Shown: positions 26,245-34,970, numbered from the stretch's first letter. The stretch: DNA of 64,000 bases from Alloalcanivorax xenomutans (GCF_900217905.1 NZ_OBMO01000022.1:1-64000); one strand, 5' to 3'. A program made the numbers and translations. Notes: a model not told the origin generated them from the letters alone.

Positions 26245-27699
26245 TCAGCCCATGCAGAGGTATTTCACTTCCAGATATTCTTCCATGCCGTACAGGGAGC
26301 CTTCACGGCCCAGACCGGATTCCTTGACCCCGCCGAACGGGGCGGCGGCATTGGAGATCAGACCTTCATTGATACCCACCATGCCGGCTTCCAGTGCTTC
26401 CGCCACGCGCCAAACGCGATGGATGTTTTCACTGTAGAAGTAAGACGCGAGACCGAACGGGGTGTCGTTGGCCAGTTGGATCGCTTCCTGCTCGTCCTGG
26501 AAGCGGATCACCGCGGCCAGCGGCCCGAAGGTTTCCTCGTGGCAGAACTCCATGTCCTGGGTAGCGCCGGTGATCAGCGTCGGCTGCACGAAGTTGCCGC
26601 CACGTTCATGAGCGGCGCCGCCGACCACGACCTTGGCGCCCTTGGATTTGGCGTCCTCGATGTGCTCAAGCACTTTTTTCACCGCGCCGCCGTTGATCAG
26701 CGGTGCCTGGGTGACGCCATCCTCGAAGCCATCGCCCACTTTCAGTTGATTGATCGCCGCCGCCAGTTTTTCCACGAAGGCATCGTGCACGCCATCCTGT
26801 ACCAGGAACCGGTTCACGCATACACAGGTTTGCCCGGTGTTGCGGAACTTGCTGGCGATGGCGCCTTCCACCGCTTTGTCCAGATCGGCGTCGTCGAAGA
26901 CGATGAACGGCGCGTTGCCGCCCAGTTCCAGGGACACCTTCTGGATGTGCTCGGCGCACTGTGCCATCAACTGGCTGCCTACTTCGGTGGAGCCGGTGAA
27001 GCTGACTTTGCGCACCACCGGAGACTGGGTGATGGTAGTGGAAATGGCGGCGGCGGAACCGGTGATCACATTGATCACACCGGCGGGAATGCCGGCCCGG
27101 GTGGCCAGTTCACCCAGCGCCAGCGCGGAATAGGGGGTGGCGCTGGCCGGCTTGACCACCATGGTGCAGCCGGCGGCCAGGGCGGCGCCGGCCTTGCGGG
27201 TGATCATGGAGGAGGGGAAGTTCCAGGGCGTGATCGCGGCGGTGACGCCGATGGGTTGCTTGATCACCACGATACGCTGGCCGGGACGGGCGCCGGGGAT
27301 GGTGTTGCCATAGGCGCGCCGGGCTTCCTCGGCGAACCATTTCAGGAAGGAGGCGGCATAGGCGATTTCGCCCTTGGATTCGGCGAACGGTTTGCCTTGC
27401 TCCAGGGTCATGATGGTGGCCAGGTCGTCCTGGTGCGCCATCATTAACTCATACCAGGCGTAGAGCAGTTTACCGCGCTCTTCCGCGGTTTTGTCACGCC
27501 AGGCGGGCAGGGCGTTGTCGGCGGCGGCGATGGCCTGCCGGGTTCCCTCTTCCGCCATGCGGGGCACGGTGCCGATGATTTCTCCGGTGGCGGGATTATC
27601 CACGTCCAGGGTGGCGCCACCCTCGGCATCACACCACTGCCCGTTGATGAAACACTGCTGGCGGAACAGATCAGAGTCCTTGAGGTTGTGCTGGGTCAT
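26245..27699 (-). CDS. gabD: NAD(P)-dependent succinate-semialdehyde dehydrogenase
   Basis: 484 residues from the ATG at 27699 with AGGAGAG upstream. Aldehyde dehydrogenase superfamily of the GabD type: WNFPSSMITRKAGAALAAGCT, FTGSTEVGSQLM, the catalytic Glu in SLELGGNAPFIVF and the catalytic Cys in NTGQTCVCVNR, all as in E. coli GabD. It oxidises succinate semialdehyde to succinate, the last step of GABA breakdown; related semialdehydes are possible. First gene of the six-gene minus-strand run, so the promoter should lie in 27700-27890. Confidence 0.92.
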   Translation of the reverse strand: MTQHNLKDSDLFRQQCFINGQWCDAEGGATLDVDNPATGEIIGTVPRMAEEGTRQAIAAADNALPAWRDKTAEERGKLLYAWYELMMAHQDDLATIMTLEQGKPFAESKGEIAYAASFLKWFAEEARRAYGNTIPGARPGQRIVVIKQPIGVTAAITPWNFPSSMITRKAGAALAAGCTMVVKPASATPYSALALGELATRAGIPAGVINVITGSAAAISTTITQSPVVRKVSFTGSTEVGSQLMAQCAEHIQKVSLELGGNAPFIVFDDADLDKAVEGAIASKFRNTGQTCVCVNRFLVQDGVHDAFVEKLAAAINQLKVGDGFEDGVTQAPLINGGAVKKVLEHIEDAKSKGAKVVVGGAAHERGGNFVQPTLITGATQDMEFCHEETFGPLAAVIRFQDEQEAIQLANDTPFGLASYFYSENIHRVWRVAEALEAGMVGINEGLISNAAAPFGGVKESGLGREGSLYGMEEYLEVKYLCMG

Positions 27700-27814
27700 G
27701 GTGTGGCTCTCCTGAAAGCGCATCAAAGGCAAGAGGCGCGGCCTGTGGCCGCGCCCGTGAAAATAGAGGTATAGGGTTACGCTAGCAGAGCCCGGCGCGC
27801 AATCCCATCCCTTG

Positions 27815-27829
27815 GTAAATCGGATTTAC
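27815..27829. promoter_or_regulatory. Palindrome upstream of the catabolic genes, candidate operator
   Basis: GTAAATCGGATTTAC is a perfect 7+1+7 palindrome about 115 bases upstream of the gabD start and AT-rich relative to its surroundings. It is a plausible operator for the six-gene run; no regulator gene lies beside it. Confidence 0.4.
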
Positions 27830-27843
27830 AAATCAGCGTGATC

Positions 27844-27891
27844 GAGAAAAACAGGCGGGCGGCGGGCCCGCCGGGAGCGGGCCCGCGCGGG
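27844..27891 (-). terminator. suhB terminator
   Basis: Read on the minus strand, a very GC-rich foldable segment just after the suhB stop (two copies of GCGGGCCCGC) ends in CTGTTTTTCTCG. It would end suhB transcription before the gabD run. Confidence 0.6.
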
Positions 27892-27892
27892 C

Positions 27893-28714
27893 TTACTGGC
27901 GGCGCAGGGCCGCGGTGAGATGGGGCTGGATTTTCTGCAGCAGGCCCTTGAAGACCTTGGGCGCTCCGGCCACCACATGGCCAAAGTCCAGGTGCCCGTG
28001 GCCGCCAGCGAGGTCGCCCACCAGGCCACCGGCTTCGGTGATCAGCAGTGTGCCCGCGGCCATGTCCCAGGGCGCCAGGCCGATCTCGAAGAAACCGTCC
28101 ATGCGTCCGGCGGCGACCCAGGCCAGGTCCAGGGCGGCGGAGCCGGGACGGCGCAGGCCGGCGGTGGATTCGGCGATGGACTTGAACATGCCGAGATAGG
28201 CATCCAGGTGCTGGACCTGGTCGGCGCGGAAGGGAAAACCGGTGCCGATCAGGGCGCCGGTCAGACCGGCGCGCTTGCTGACCCGGATACGGCGGCCGTT
28301 GAGCGCCGCGCCGCGGCCGCGGCTGGCGGTGAATTCCTCATCGCGCAGTGGATCGTAGATCACCGCGTGCTCGACCCGGCCTTTGATGGACAGAGCAATG
28401 GAAACGCAATATTGCGGAAAACCGTGGATGAAGTTGGTGGTGCCGTCCAGAGGATCAATGATCCACTGATAGTCGGCACCTTCACCGGTGCCGGTGATTT
28501 CGCCGCCTTCCTCGGCGAGGATGCCATGTTGCGGATAGGCTTTGCGAATCACCTCGATGATGCGAGCTTCCGCCGCCCGGTCCACCTGGGTGACGAAGTC
28601 GTTCATGCCCTTTTGATCCACGGTCAGGGGATCGTTGTTCTCCGCCGCGCGGCGGATCAGATTGCCCGCCTGGCGGGCGGCTCGCAGAGCAATGTTCACT
28701 TGCGGCGCGTGCAT
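27893..28714 (-). CDS. suhB: Inositol-1-monophosphatase
   Basis: 273 residues from the ATG at 28714 with AGGA upstream. Magnesium-dependent phosphatase; in gammaproteobacteria SuhB also joins the rRNA antitermination complex. Motifs are ILAEEGGE, WIIDPLDGTTNFIHGFPQYCVSIAL and APWDMAAGTLLITEAGG, which carry the metal ligands. Divergent from trmJ, as in Pseudomonas and E. coli. Confidence 0.95.
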   Translation of the reverse strand: MHAPQVNIALRAARQAGNLIRRAAENNDPLTVDQKGMNDFVTQVDRAAEARIIEVIRKAYPQHGILAEEGGEITGTGEGADYQWIIDPLDGTTNFIHGFPQYCVSIALSIKGRVEHAVIYDPLRDEEFTASRGRGAALNGRRIRVSKRAGLTGALIGTGFPFRADQVQHLDAYLGMFKSIAESTAGLRRPGSAALDLAWVAAGRMDGFFEIGLAPWDMAAGTLLITEAGGLVGDLAGGHGHLDFGHVVAGAPKVFKGLLQKIQPHLTAALRRQ

Positions 28715-28867
28715 GCCGGTATCCTGTCGGTTTAAAAGAGCGGTTCGGGCCGGCGACCTTGAACGGGCACCAGGAGCCATATTGCCGCGAAGTTTAGCAG
28801 AGGCGGAGGACTGTGGGCAGGTGAGAATCTGTTAAACTCCCTTTCTTTCCCGCGATTTGGATACATC

Positions 28868-29635
28868 ATGTTAGACAACGTGCGCGTGGTGATGGTGGGG
28901 ACCACCCACCCGGGCAATATCGGTGCGGCGGCTCGTGCCATGAAGACCATGGGGCTGAGCGATCTGCGGCTGGTGACGCCCAAGATCTACCCCAGTGCCG
29001 AAGCTACGTCCCGTGCCTCCGGCGCTGGTGACATTCTCGCCGCGGCCCGGGTTTGCGATAGCCTGGACGAAGCCCTGGAAGGCGCCACTCTGGTGGTGGG
29101 CACCAGTGCCCGCCACCGCCGTATTCCCTGGCCTTGTCTGACACCCCGCGAACTCGGCCAACAGTTGGAGCAGGAGCCCGCCGACGCCCGTATAGCCGTG
29201 TTGTTCGGACGTGAGGATCGTGGCCTGACCAACGAAGAACTGCACCGCTGTAACCTGCATGTTTCCGTGCCCACCAACCCGGAGTATGGTGTGCTGAACG
29301 TGGCGTCGGCGGTGCAGTTGATTGCTTATGAACTGCGTCTGGTACTGGCCGACGACGATACCGTGCCGAAGGCGGCGCGGGCCAATCGCGCCACCATGAC
29401 GCCACCCCGGATGTACTGGGACGAGCCGGCGGCCAGTAACGATGCCGTCCAGCACTTCCTCGATCATCTGGAGCGGATCATGGTGCGCAGTGAGTTCCTG
29501 GACCCGGAAAAACCGGCCCAGGTGATGACACGCATGCGGCGATTGTTCCTGCGCGCCCGCCCCGACAGAATGGAAATCAATATCCTGCGCGGCACCCTGG
29601 TGGCCATTGACAAGGCCCTGGATGACCGCTCATAG
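28868..29635 (+). CDS. trmJ: tRNA (cytidine/uridine-2'-O-)-methyltransferase TrmJ
   Basis: 255 residues. SPOUT-class SAM-dependent methyltransferase acting on the ribose of tRNA position 32. The N-terminal [23 protein letters not shown], then [14 protein letters not shown] and [18 protein letters not shown], forming the SAM-binding knot, are diagnostic. The C-terminal extension with [23 protein letters not shown] is typical of TrmJ. cysE follows by 29 bases. Confidence 0.95.
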   Translation: MLDNVRVVMVGTTHPGNIGAAARAMKTMGLSDLRLVTPKIYPSAEATSRASGAGDILAAARVCDSLDEALEGATLVVGTSARHRRIPWPCLTPRELGQQLEQEPADARIAVLFGREDRGLTNEELHRCNLHVSVPTNPEYGVLNVASAVQLIAYELRLVLADDDTVPKAARANRATMTPPRMYWDEPAASNDAVQHFLDHLERIMVRSEFLDPEKPAQVMTRMRRLFLRARPDRMEINILRGTLVAIDKALDDRS

Positions 29636-29664
29636 AGCAGGCAAACAGGCTCTCTGAGGTAACT

Positions 29665-30435
29665 ATGTTCGAGCAGATCAAAGAGGACATCCAATCCGTC
29701 TTTCACCGTGACCCGGCGGCGCGTAACACCCTTGAGGTGTTGCTGAATTATCCGGGGCTGCACGCCGTCTTGTTCCATCGGCTGGCGCACTGGTGCTGGC
29801 GGCACGGTATGAAACTGCTCGCTCGCCTGATCTCCACCTTCAGCCGCTGGCTGACCGGCATCGAAATTCATCCGGGCGCGCGCATTGGCCGGCGCTTCTT
29901 CATTGATCACGGTATGGGGGTGGTGATCGGCGAAACCGCGGAAATCGGTGACGACGTCACGCTCTATCACGGCGTTACCCTGGGTGGTACCAGCTGGAAC
30001 AAGGGCAAGCGCCACCCGACATTGGAAGATGGCGTGGTGGTCGGCGCCGGCGCCAAGGTGCTGGGGCCGTTCGTGGTGCATAAGAACGCCAAGATCGGTT
30101 CCAACTCCGTGGTTACCAAGGAAGTGCCGGAAGGCGCCACGGTGATTGGTATTCCCGGACGCGTGATTCGTCAGCCAGCCAACGAGCAGGAGCGCAATCG
30201 CCGGGAAATGGCGGAGAAGATCGGCTTCCAGGCTTATGGCGTCAGCAACGATATGCCCGACCCGGTGGCGGAGGCCATTGGCACGCTGCTGGATCATATG
30301 CACGCGGTGGACGGTAAGCTGGACCGGGTCTGCGAGAATCTGCGCCGCCAGGGCATCCAGGGCTGCGACGAGCAGTTGCCGGAATTGAAGGATGAGGACT
30401 TCGAGTCCATCAAGGCCCGGGAGGGCACCGACTGA
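29665..30435 (+). CDS. cysE: Serine O-acetyltransferase
   Basis: 256 residues. Makes O-acetylserine from serine and acetyl-CoA, the first step of cysteine synthesis. An N-terminal helical region precedes a left-handed beta-helix with hexapeptide repeats: [38 protein letters not shown] and [27 protein letters not shown] with GAGG upstream. In Pseudomonas and many relatives iscR and the isc genes follow; here a symporter gene follows instead. Confidence 0.96.
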   Translation: MFEQIKEDIQSVFHRDPAARNTLEVLLNYPGLHAVLFHRLAHWCWRHGMKLLARLISTFSRWLTGIEIHPGARIGRRFFIDHGMGVVIGETAEIGDDVTLYHGVTLGGTSWNKGKRHPTLEDGVVVGAGAKVLGPFVVHKNAKIGSNSVVTKEVPEGATVIGIPGRVIRQPANEQERNRREMAEKIGFQAYGVSNDMPDPVAEAIGTLLDHMHAVDGKLDRVCENLRRQGIQGCDEQLPELKDEDFESIKAREGTD

Positions 30436-30488
30436 CACTCCCGCGCGACGGTATCCAGAACAACAACATCAGATAGCGAGGGCAGGGC

Positions 30489-31436
30489 ATGATCGCGAGA
30501 CTTTTCCCGCTGTGGGCGGTTTTGTTTTCCATTTTCGCCTATTTCATGCCGTCGCCGCTGGCGGCGCTGTCCGACTGGATCGTGCCGCTGCTGATGGTGA
30601 TCATGTTCGGCATGGGGCTGACCCTGACCTGGGAAGACTTCCTGCGAGTGTTCAGGGCGCCCGGCGTCATTGGCCTGGGAGTGGCTCTGCAATACCTGGT
30701 CATGCCGCTGGCCGCGCTGCTGGTGGCCAAGGTCCTGGCCCTGCCCACGGAGGTGATGGTCGGACTGGTGATCGTCGGCGCCTGCCCCGGCGGCACCGCT
30801 TCCAACGTGATCTGTTATCTGGCCCGCGCCGATGTGGCGCTCTCCATTGCCATGACCGCTGTTTCCACCCTGGTGGCGGTGTTGGCGACACCGGCGCTGG
30901 TCTGGCTGTATCTGGGTGAAACCCTGCCGGTGCCGGTGGCCGCCATGTTGCTCTCCTTGGTGAAGATCGTGCTGCTGCCGGTGGTCGGTGGCACCCTGAT
31001 CAATTCTTTACTGGGAGCGCGGCTGGATCGGGTGCGGGATGCCTTTCCTCTGATTTCCGTGGCCGCCATCGTCCTGGTGATCGGTATCATCGTGGCTCTG
31101 AACCAATCCCGCATCGCCAGCGGAGGCGCGCTCGTGATGCTGGCGGTGGTGCTGCACAACAGCATCGGCCTGGCCGCCGGCTATGGTGTCGCCAGACTGT
31201 TCCGTTTCGACCCGCGCCGTGCCCGCACCCTCGCCATCGAGGTGGGCATGCAGAATTCCGGTCTCGGCGTGGCGCTGGCGGTGAAGCACTTTACCGCCAT
31301 GGCCGCCTTGCCGGGTGCCTTGTTCAGCGTCTGGCACAACCTCTCCGGCGCCGTGCTGGCCTGGTATTGGCGGCGTCAGGAGGAGTCCGCCGAAGCGGTT
31401 CAGGCCGGTGAAGACGCCCGTGGCAACGTCAGATAA
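30489..31436 (+). CDS. Bile acid:sodium symporter family transporter
   Basis: 315 residues with nine or ten hydrophobic helices. Family motifs are MFGMGLTLTWEDF and GACPGGTASNVICYLARADVALSIAMTA, the sodium-binding crossover region of BASS proteins. Bacterial members import or export organic anions such as pantoate or 2-oxo acids; the substrate here is unknown. GAGGGCAGGGC precedes the ATG. Its last 37 bases overlap the convergent DMT transporter gene. Confidence 0.87.
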   Translation: MIARLFPLWAVLFSIFAYFMPSPLAALSDWIVPLLMVIMFGMGLTLTWEDFLRVFRAPGVIGLGVALQYLVMPLAALLVAKVLALPTEVMVGLVIVGACPGGTASNVICYLARADVALSIAMTAVSTLVAVLATPALVWLYLGETLPVPVAAMLLSLVKIVLLPVVGGTLINSLLGARLDRVRDAFPLISVAAIVLVIGIIVALNQSRIASGGALVMLAVVLHNSIGLAAGYGVARLFRFDPRRARTLAIEVGMQNSGLGVALAVKHFTAMAALPGALFSVWHNLSGAVLAWYWRRQEESAEAVQAGEDARGNVR

Positions 31437-32251
31437 ACCCCGGCGAGCATCAGTGGCGCGCCAAGCAAATGGTGAAGCCCCAGGGTCTGGCCGAGGATCA
31501 ACCAGGCGAACAGGGCGGTGAAAAACGGTGTGCTCAGGCGGATCACCGTGGCGGCCGTGGGCGTGATGCGCTGGCAGGCCAGCGGGTAGAGATAGCCAGG
31601 GGCCAGGGTGGAGAACAGCGCCAGGCCCACGAACAATCCCCATTGCGGCCAATCGGGCAATGTCAGTGTCGGTGCGGCGAACGGCAGGCTGATCAGGGCG
31701 CCCAGCAGGCAACTGATCAATACCACGGTCCAACCCTGGCCCTGCAAACGCGGCCCGGCCAATGAATACAGTGCCATGGTCACAGCGGCGCCCAGGCCGC
31801 AGAAATTACCGAGAGCGGGAAGGCGCCCGGCGGTCTCCGCCGTCCCGCCGCCAATCAGCACCAGCACACCGGCAAAAGCCAGAATTCCCCCGACTATCTC
31901 CTGGCTGCGTAACGTCTCCCGTCGGCAAACACGAATCAACATGACGAAGAACGGTGAGGTGGATACCAGCAGCGAGACGCTGACCACATTGCTGAAATAA
32001 AAACCGACGGTGGCGAACAGATAATAGCCAGTCAGCAGGGCTCCCGCGCCATAGCCATGGCGATTGGGTTTGTGGATACCGCCGGAGAGCAGCAGTGCGG
32101 GTGCCAGTAGCACGGCGGCGGTAAGGAAGCGGAACAATAGCGTGGAAGACACCGGCAAAACCGTCAGCAGTGCCACCCAGATACCGGTGGCCCCCCAAAG
32201 CGCGCTGGTGGCGAAGGCGTATCCTGTTCCCCGCAGTTGAGTGCGATCCAT
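31400..32251 (-). CDS. DMT superfamily (EamA) transporter
   Basis: 283 residues from the ATG at 32251; the codon before it is a TTG that could also serve. Ten hydrophobic helices in two EamA halves of five (first half about 10-130, second 140-280). Members export amino acids and other metabolites. GGAAGGAAG lies upstream. It follows the HxlR gene on the same strand by 46 bases and may be co-transcribed, so control by that regulator is possible. Confidence 0.83.
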   Translation of the reverse strand: MDRTQLRGTGYAFATSALWGATGIWVALLTVLPVSSTLLFRFLTAAVLLAPALLLSGGIHKPNRHGYGAGALLTGYYLFATVGFYFSNVVSVSLLVSTSPFFVMLIRVCRRETLRSQEIVGGILAFAGVLVLIGGGTAETAGRLPALGNFCGLGAAVTMALYSLAGPRLQGQGWTVVLISCLLGALISLPFAAPTLTLPDWPQWGLFVGLALFSTLAPGYLYPLACQRITPTAATVIRLSTPFFTALFAWLILGQTLGLHHLLGAPLMLAGVYLTLPRASSPA

Positions 32252-32297
32252 CAATGAGTCTTCCTTCCGGTGCCGGATAGGGCAAAGCAGAGGGGGC

Positions 32298-32624
32298 TCA
32301 GCGCCCGGCCCAGTGCTTTTCGGCCCAGTGGTTGAGCGCCAGCAGTGTGCTCTCCAGTTCCTCCCCGGCCTGGCTGAGACGATAACCGGTTCCGTCTTCC
32401 CGTTGAACCAGATCCAGCTCGCGCAGGGTTTTCAATCGATCATTCAGGACCGTGGGCGACACCTGGTCGCAGCGTTGACGCAAGGCTCTGAAGGACAGGG
32501 GGGCATCCCGCAGTTCCCACAAGATACGGAGCGTCCAGCGTTGCCCGAGAATATCCAGCAATACCATGATCGGGCGGCCGGTGGTCGATCCCCGGACGGA
32601 TTGGCTGACGGTCTTCCTGGCCAT
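32298..32624 (-). CDS. HxlR family transcriptional regulator
   Basis: 108 residues. One winged helix-turn-helix domain of the HxlR/YodB type: GQRWTLRILWELRDAPLSFRALRQRC, VSPTVLNDRLKTLRELDLVQRE and GYRLSQAGEEL. Several HxlR proteins sense quinones, aldehydes or other electrophiles; this one lacks the N-terminal cysteine of YodB. AAGGA lies six bases before the ATG. Divergent from a carboxymuconolactone-decarboxylase-family gene across two matching palindromes. Confidence 0.9.
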   Translation of the reverse strand: MARKTVSQSVRGSTTGRPIMVLLDILGQRWTLRILWELRDAPLSFRALRQRCDQVSPTVLNDRLKTLRELDLVQREDGTGYRLSQAGEELESTLLALNHWAEKHWAGR

Positions 32625-32651
32625 GGCGATTCCTTATCGAGTGACTTGACT

Positions 32652-32701
32652 GCTACATAAAAAGTAGCGGACACTGAGAGGTGTGCTACACATATTGTAG
32701 C
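32652..32701. promoter_or_regulatory. Twin palindromes, candidate HxlR operators
   Basis: Two copies of GCTAC-N7-GTAGC lie at 32652-32668 and 32685-32701, 33 bases centre to centre, about three helical turns, on the same face of the DNA. They occupy the 92-base gap between the HxlR gene and its divergent neighbour; the second ends 16 bases before the start codon. Position and form fit a dimeric winged-helix regulator controlling both genes. Confidence 0.6.
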
Positions 32702-32716
32702 GACCGGGAGACGACA

Positions 32717-33289
32717 ATGACACACGATTTGAGGCCCCTTTCGGGACCGCCCTTCGACGCCAAGACTCAAGCGATACTGGACAAGCACTACCCGCAGCGG
32801 GACGGCGAGGTGTTAAGCCTGTTCCGGGTTTTCGCCCGCAGTCCCCGTCTGTTACGCAAACTCGGCGCGGCGGGGTTGCTGGACGAGGACAGCCCTTTAT
32901 CGTTGCGGGACCGGGAAATTGTTATCTTGCGCACCACCGCGCATCACGGATGCGAGTACGAATGGGGAGTGCACGCCAAGGTGTTCGCCAAGGTCGCGGG
33001 ATTCAGCGAAGAGCAACTTGGTGCCACCCGCGTAGCCCCGGCGGAGGCGGGCTGCTGGACGGCAACGGAGCAGGGATTGTTACGGGTGGTGGACGAACTG
33101 CATCAACGGGGGCGTTTGTCGGAGGAGACCCTGGTGTATTTCTCCCGTCACTGGGAGACGGAGCAGCAGCTGGAGATACTGGCACTGTGCGGTTTCTATT
33201 CGACGGTCAGCTTTATCGCCAACACCGCCGGATTGGCGCCGGAGCCTTGGGCCGCGCGTTTTCCTGGGCAGGGCATGGCCGGCTCGTGA
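32717..33289 (+). CDS. Carboxymuconolactone decarboxylase family protein
   Basis: 190 residues from the ATG at 32717 (GGGAGA upstream). The AhpD/CMD fold is indicated by LSLRDREIVILRTTAHHGCEYEWGVHAKVFAKVAGFSEEQL. It lacks the CxxC of AhpD and instead carries the Glu and His pattern of the decarboxylase-like branch. Such enzymes act in aromatic breakdown or as small antioxidant proteins. Control by the divergent HxlR regulator suggests induction by a reactive compound. Confidence 0.82.
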   Translation: MTHDLRPLSGPPFDAKTQAILDKHYPQRDGEVLSLFRVFARSPRLLRKLGAAGLLDEDSPLSLRDREIVILRTTAHHGCEYEWGVHAKVFAKVAGFSEEQLGATRVAPAEAGCWTATEQGLLRVVDELHQRGRLSEETLVYFSRHWETEQQLEILALCGFYSTVSFIANTAGLAPEPWAARFPGQGMAGS

Positions 33290-33325
33290 TCTGACCGAGG
33301 TGGCATGGCAGGCGGGAACGTTGAA

Positions 33326-34204
33326 TCAGATGCGCGTGGCGGCGAACCGCTGCCGCAGCCATTTGGCCGCCGGACCACAGGGGCGTTGTTTGTGCCAGAC
33401 CAATTCCACCGCCACCGGCAAATCAAAGTCATCGAACTGCAGTTCCGGAATCACCAGATCCGCCGCCACCGGTGATGCCTCGATCACGTGACTGGAGACG
33501 AAGGCCCAACCGATTCCCTGTCGCACCAACTGCAGGATCACCCAGTGGCTTTCCACCCACCACACTTCCGGCGCTACTCGTAAACGTTGTTTCTCGGGGC
33601 CGTCGCTGTGCGCCGCCACCAGAATCTGGCGATGGCGTTTCAGGTCTTCCCAATCCACCCGTACCTTTGCCAGGGGATGGTGTTTGCCACAGACCATTTT
33701 GATCGGCACCCAGCCGAGGGTTTGGAATCCCAGCTCGGTGGGCAGAATTTCCTGCCGCCACATGACACCAAGGTCGGCCTTGCCGGTCAATACCAGGCGG
33801 CTGACGTCCTCCATCATGGGAAACAGCAACTCCAGCTCCACGTGGGGGAAGTGTTCGGCGAATTCGGCGAACACTTCGGCCATGATCCGTTCCGGATAAA
33901 TTTCGTCGATCGCCACCACCAGACGCTGTTCCACATGAGCCTCGAAACTGCGCGCCACGCCGATCAAATGTTCACGCCGGTCGAGGATTACCCTGGCCTC
34001 CAGTAACAGGCGTTCCCCGGCCGGGGTCAGTGTGGGGCTGCGTCCGGCACGGCTGAACAATGCCAGCCCAAGATCCTCCTCCAGGTTGGATATCTGGGTG
34101 CTGACGGCGGATTGGGCCTTGTGCAAACGCCGGGCGGCGGCGGAGAACGAGCCCGTCTCGGCGGCAATGACGAAGGCCTGTAGTTGGTCCAGGGAGACAG
34201 TCAT
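33326..34204 (-). CDS. LysR family transcriptional regulator
   Basis: 292 residues, the usual length. N-terminal winged HTH (about 2-60): LQAFVIAAETGSFSAAARRLHKAQSAVSTQISNLEEDLGLALFSRAGR; the rest is a periplasmic-binding-like effector domain. Divergent from the PACE efflux gene, which it probably controls. Its ATG falls inside the left arm of an inverted repeat that spans the gap, which would allow self-repression. Confidence 0.9.
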   Translation of the reverse strand: MTVSLDQLQAFVIAAETGSFSAAARRLHKAQSAVSTQISNLEEDLGLALFSRAGRSPTLTPAGERLLLEARVILDRREHLIGVARSFEAHVEQRLVVAIDEIYPERIMAEVFAEFAEHFPHVELELLFPMMEDVSRLVLTGKADLGVMWRQEILPTELGFQTLGWVPIKMVCGKHHPLAKVRVDWEDLKRHRQILVAAHSDGPEKQRLRVAPEVWWVESHWVILQLVRQGIGWAFVSSHVIEASPVAADLVIPELQFDDFDLPVAVELVWHKQRPCGPAAKWLRQRFAATRI

Positions 34205-34258
34205 CTATCTGTTTTTAAGATGGTATCTAACTTTATTTCCGCAATATTGAAGATAGAT
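34203..34258. promoter_or_regulatory. Inverted repeat across the LysR/PACE gap
   Basis: ATCTATCT (34203-34210) and AGATAGAT (34251-34258) are perfect inverted arms 40 bases apart in the AT-rich 89-base divergent gap. The gap also holds AAGATGGTATCTAACTTT, another partial dyad. These are candidate LysR contact sites. Confidence 0.4.
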
Positions 34259-34293
34259 TAGGCGCCAGTCAAACCAGTGAGGAGTGTTTCATC

Positions 34294-34731
34294 ATGGCAT
34301 TGCGTACGACTCAGGACCGGGTCCGTCACGCGGTATTGTTCGAGCTGATCGGCCTGGCAATCATGGTCCCGGTGGGCGCTTACCTGTTTCAGTTGCCAGT
34401 CGGCCATATGGGCGTGCTGGGCGTGGTGGGCGCCACTATCGCCACGGTCTGGAACTTTGTCTTCAATCTGGGGTTTGATCACGCCATGTTGCGTTGGTTG
34501 GGCCATACCAGGAAAACCCTGCGTATGCGGGTAGGGCATGCAGTGCTGTTCGAAGGCGGCCTGCTGGTAATGCTGCTGCCGATGGTAGCCTGGTATTTGG
34601 GGATCGGTTTGCTGCAGGCCCTGCTGATGGACCTCGCCATGGTGTTGTTCTATCTGTTCTATGCCTTCAGCTTCAACTGGGCTTATGACCGGGTGTTTCC
34701 GGTGTCACCGATGGCGAAAGCGGCGGTATGA
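34294..34731 (+). CDS. PACE family multidrug efflux transporter
   Basis: 145 residues. Two tandem bacterial transmembrane-pair (BTP) domains, each of two helices, with matching openings: RVRHAVLFELIGLAIMVPVGAYLF and RVGHAVLFEGGLLVMLLPMVAWYLG, each followed by a TIATVWNFVFNLGFDHAM-like second helix. This is the layout of AceI-type PACE pumps, which expel chlorhexidine and short diamines. GAGGAG lies upstream. The divergent LysR gene matches the usual aceI/aceR arrangement. Confidence 0.9.
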   Translation: MALRTTQDRVRHAVLFELIGLAIMVPVGAYLFQLPVGHMGVLGVVGATIATVWNFVFNLGFDHAMLRWLGHTRKTLRMRVGHAVLFEGGLLVMLLPMVAWYLGIGLLQALLMDLAMVLFYLFYAFSFNWAYDRVFPVSPMAKAAV

Positions 34732-34742
34732 CGATGAGAGGC

Positions 34743-34769
34743 GGCCATGCATCATACTGGTGCATGGCC
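34743..34769 (+). terminator. Hairpin after the PACE gene
   Basis: Perfect 9-bp stem GGCCATGCA / TGCATGGCC with a 9-base loop, 12 bases after the PACE stop. Only a short T run (GGTTTCC) follows, so it is a weak intrinsic terminator or an mRNA-stabilising hairpin. Confidence 0.5.
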
Positions 34770-34823
34770 GGTTTCCGTATTAACATGAGTACCGTTAAAT
34801 CCTGAACGAACGGATCCTCCCCC

Positions 34824-34970
34824 ATGAACGTGATCGCACGCCCTGTCGCTGTAGTTGCCCGCTTCCCCGGCGACCGCGTACGCGATCATGGCATGTCCCC
34901 ACCGGTTTCCTCCGTCGTCACGGCGGTTCGGACATCCGTTGCCGTAGTACGCCAAGTCGTTCGCGGCTGA
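34824..34970 (+). CDS. Candidate valine-rich leader peptide
   Basis: A 48-residue frame, 14 of its residues valine and seven arginine, ending TAVRTSVAVVRQVVRG. That ending recalls the ivbL and ilvL leader peptides that sense branched-chain aminoacyl-tRNA. It is followed by foldable sequence (CCTGAC at 34991 region pairing with GTCAGG near 35028, and GCCGC / GCGGC between them) and then, about 100 bases on, by an EamA exporter gene. Against it: no good ribosome site precedes the ATG and no U-tract follows the hairpin. The 336-base gap 34732-35067 holds nothing else that I recognise. Confidence 0.35.
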   Translation: MNVIARPVAVVARFPGDRVRDHGMSPPVSSVVTAVRTSVAVVRQVVRG

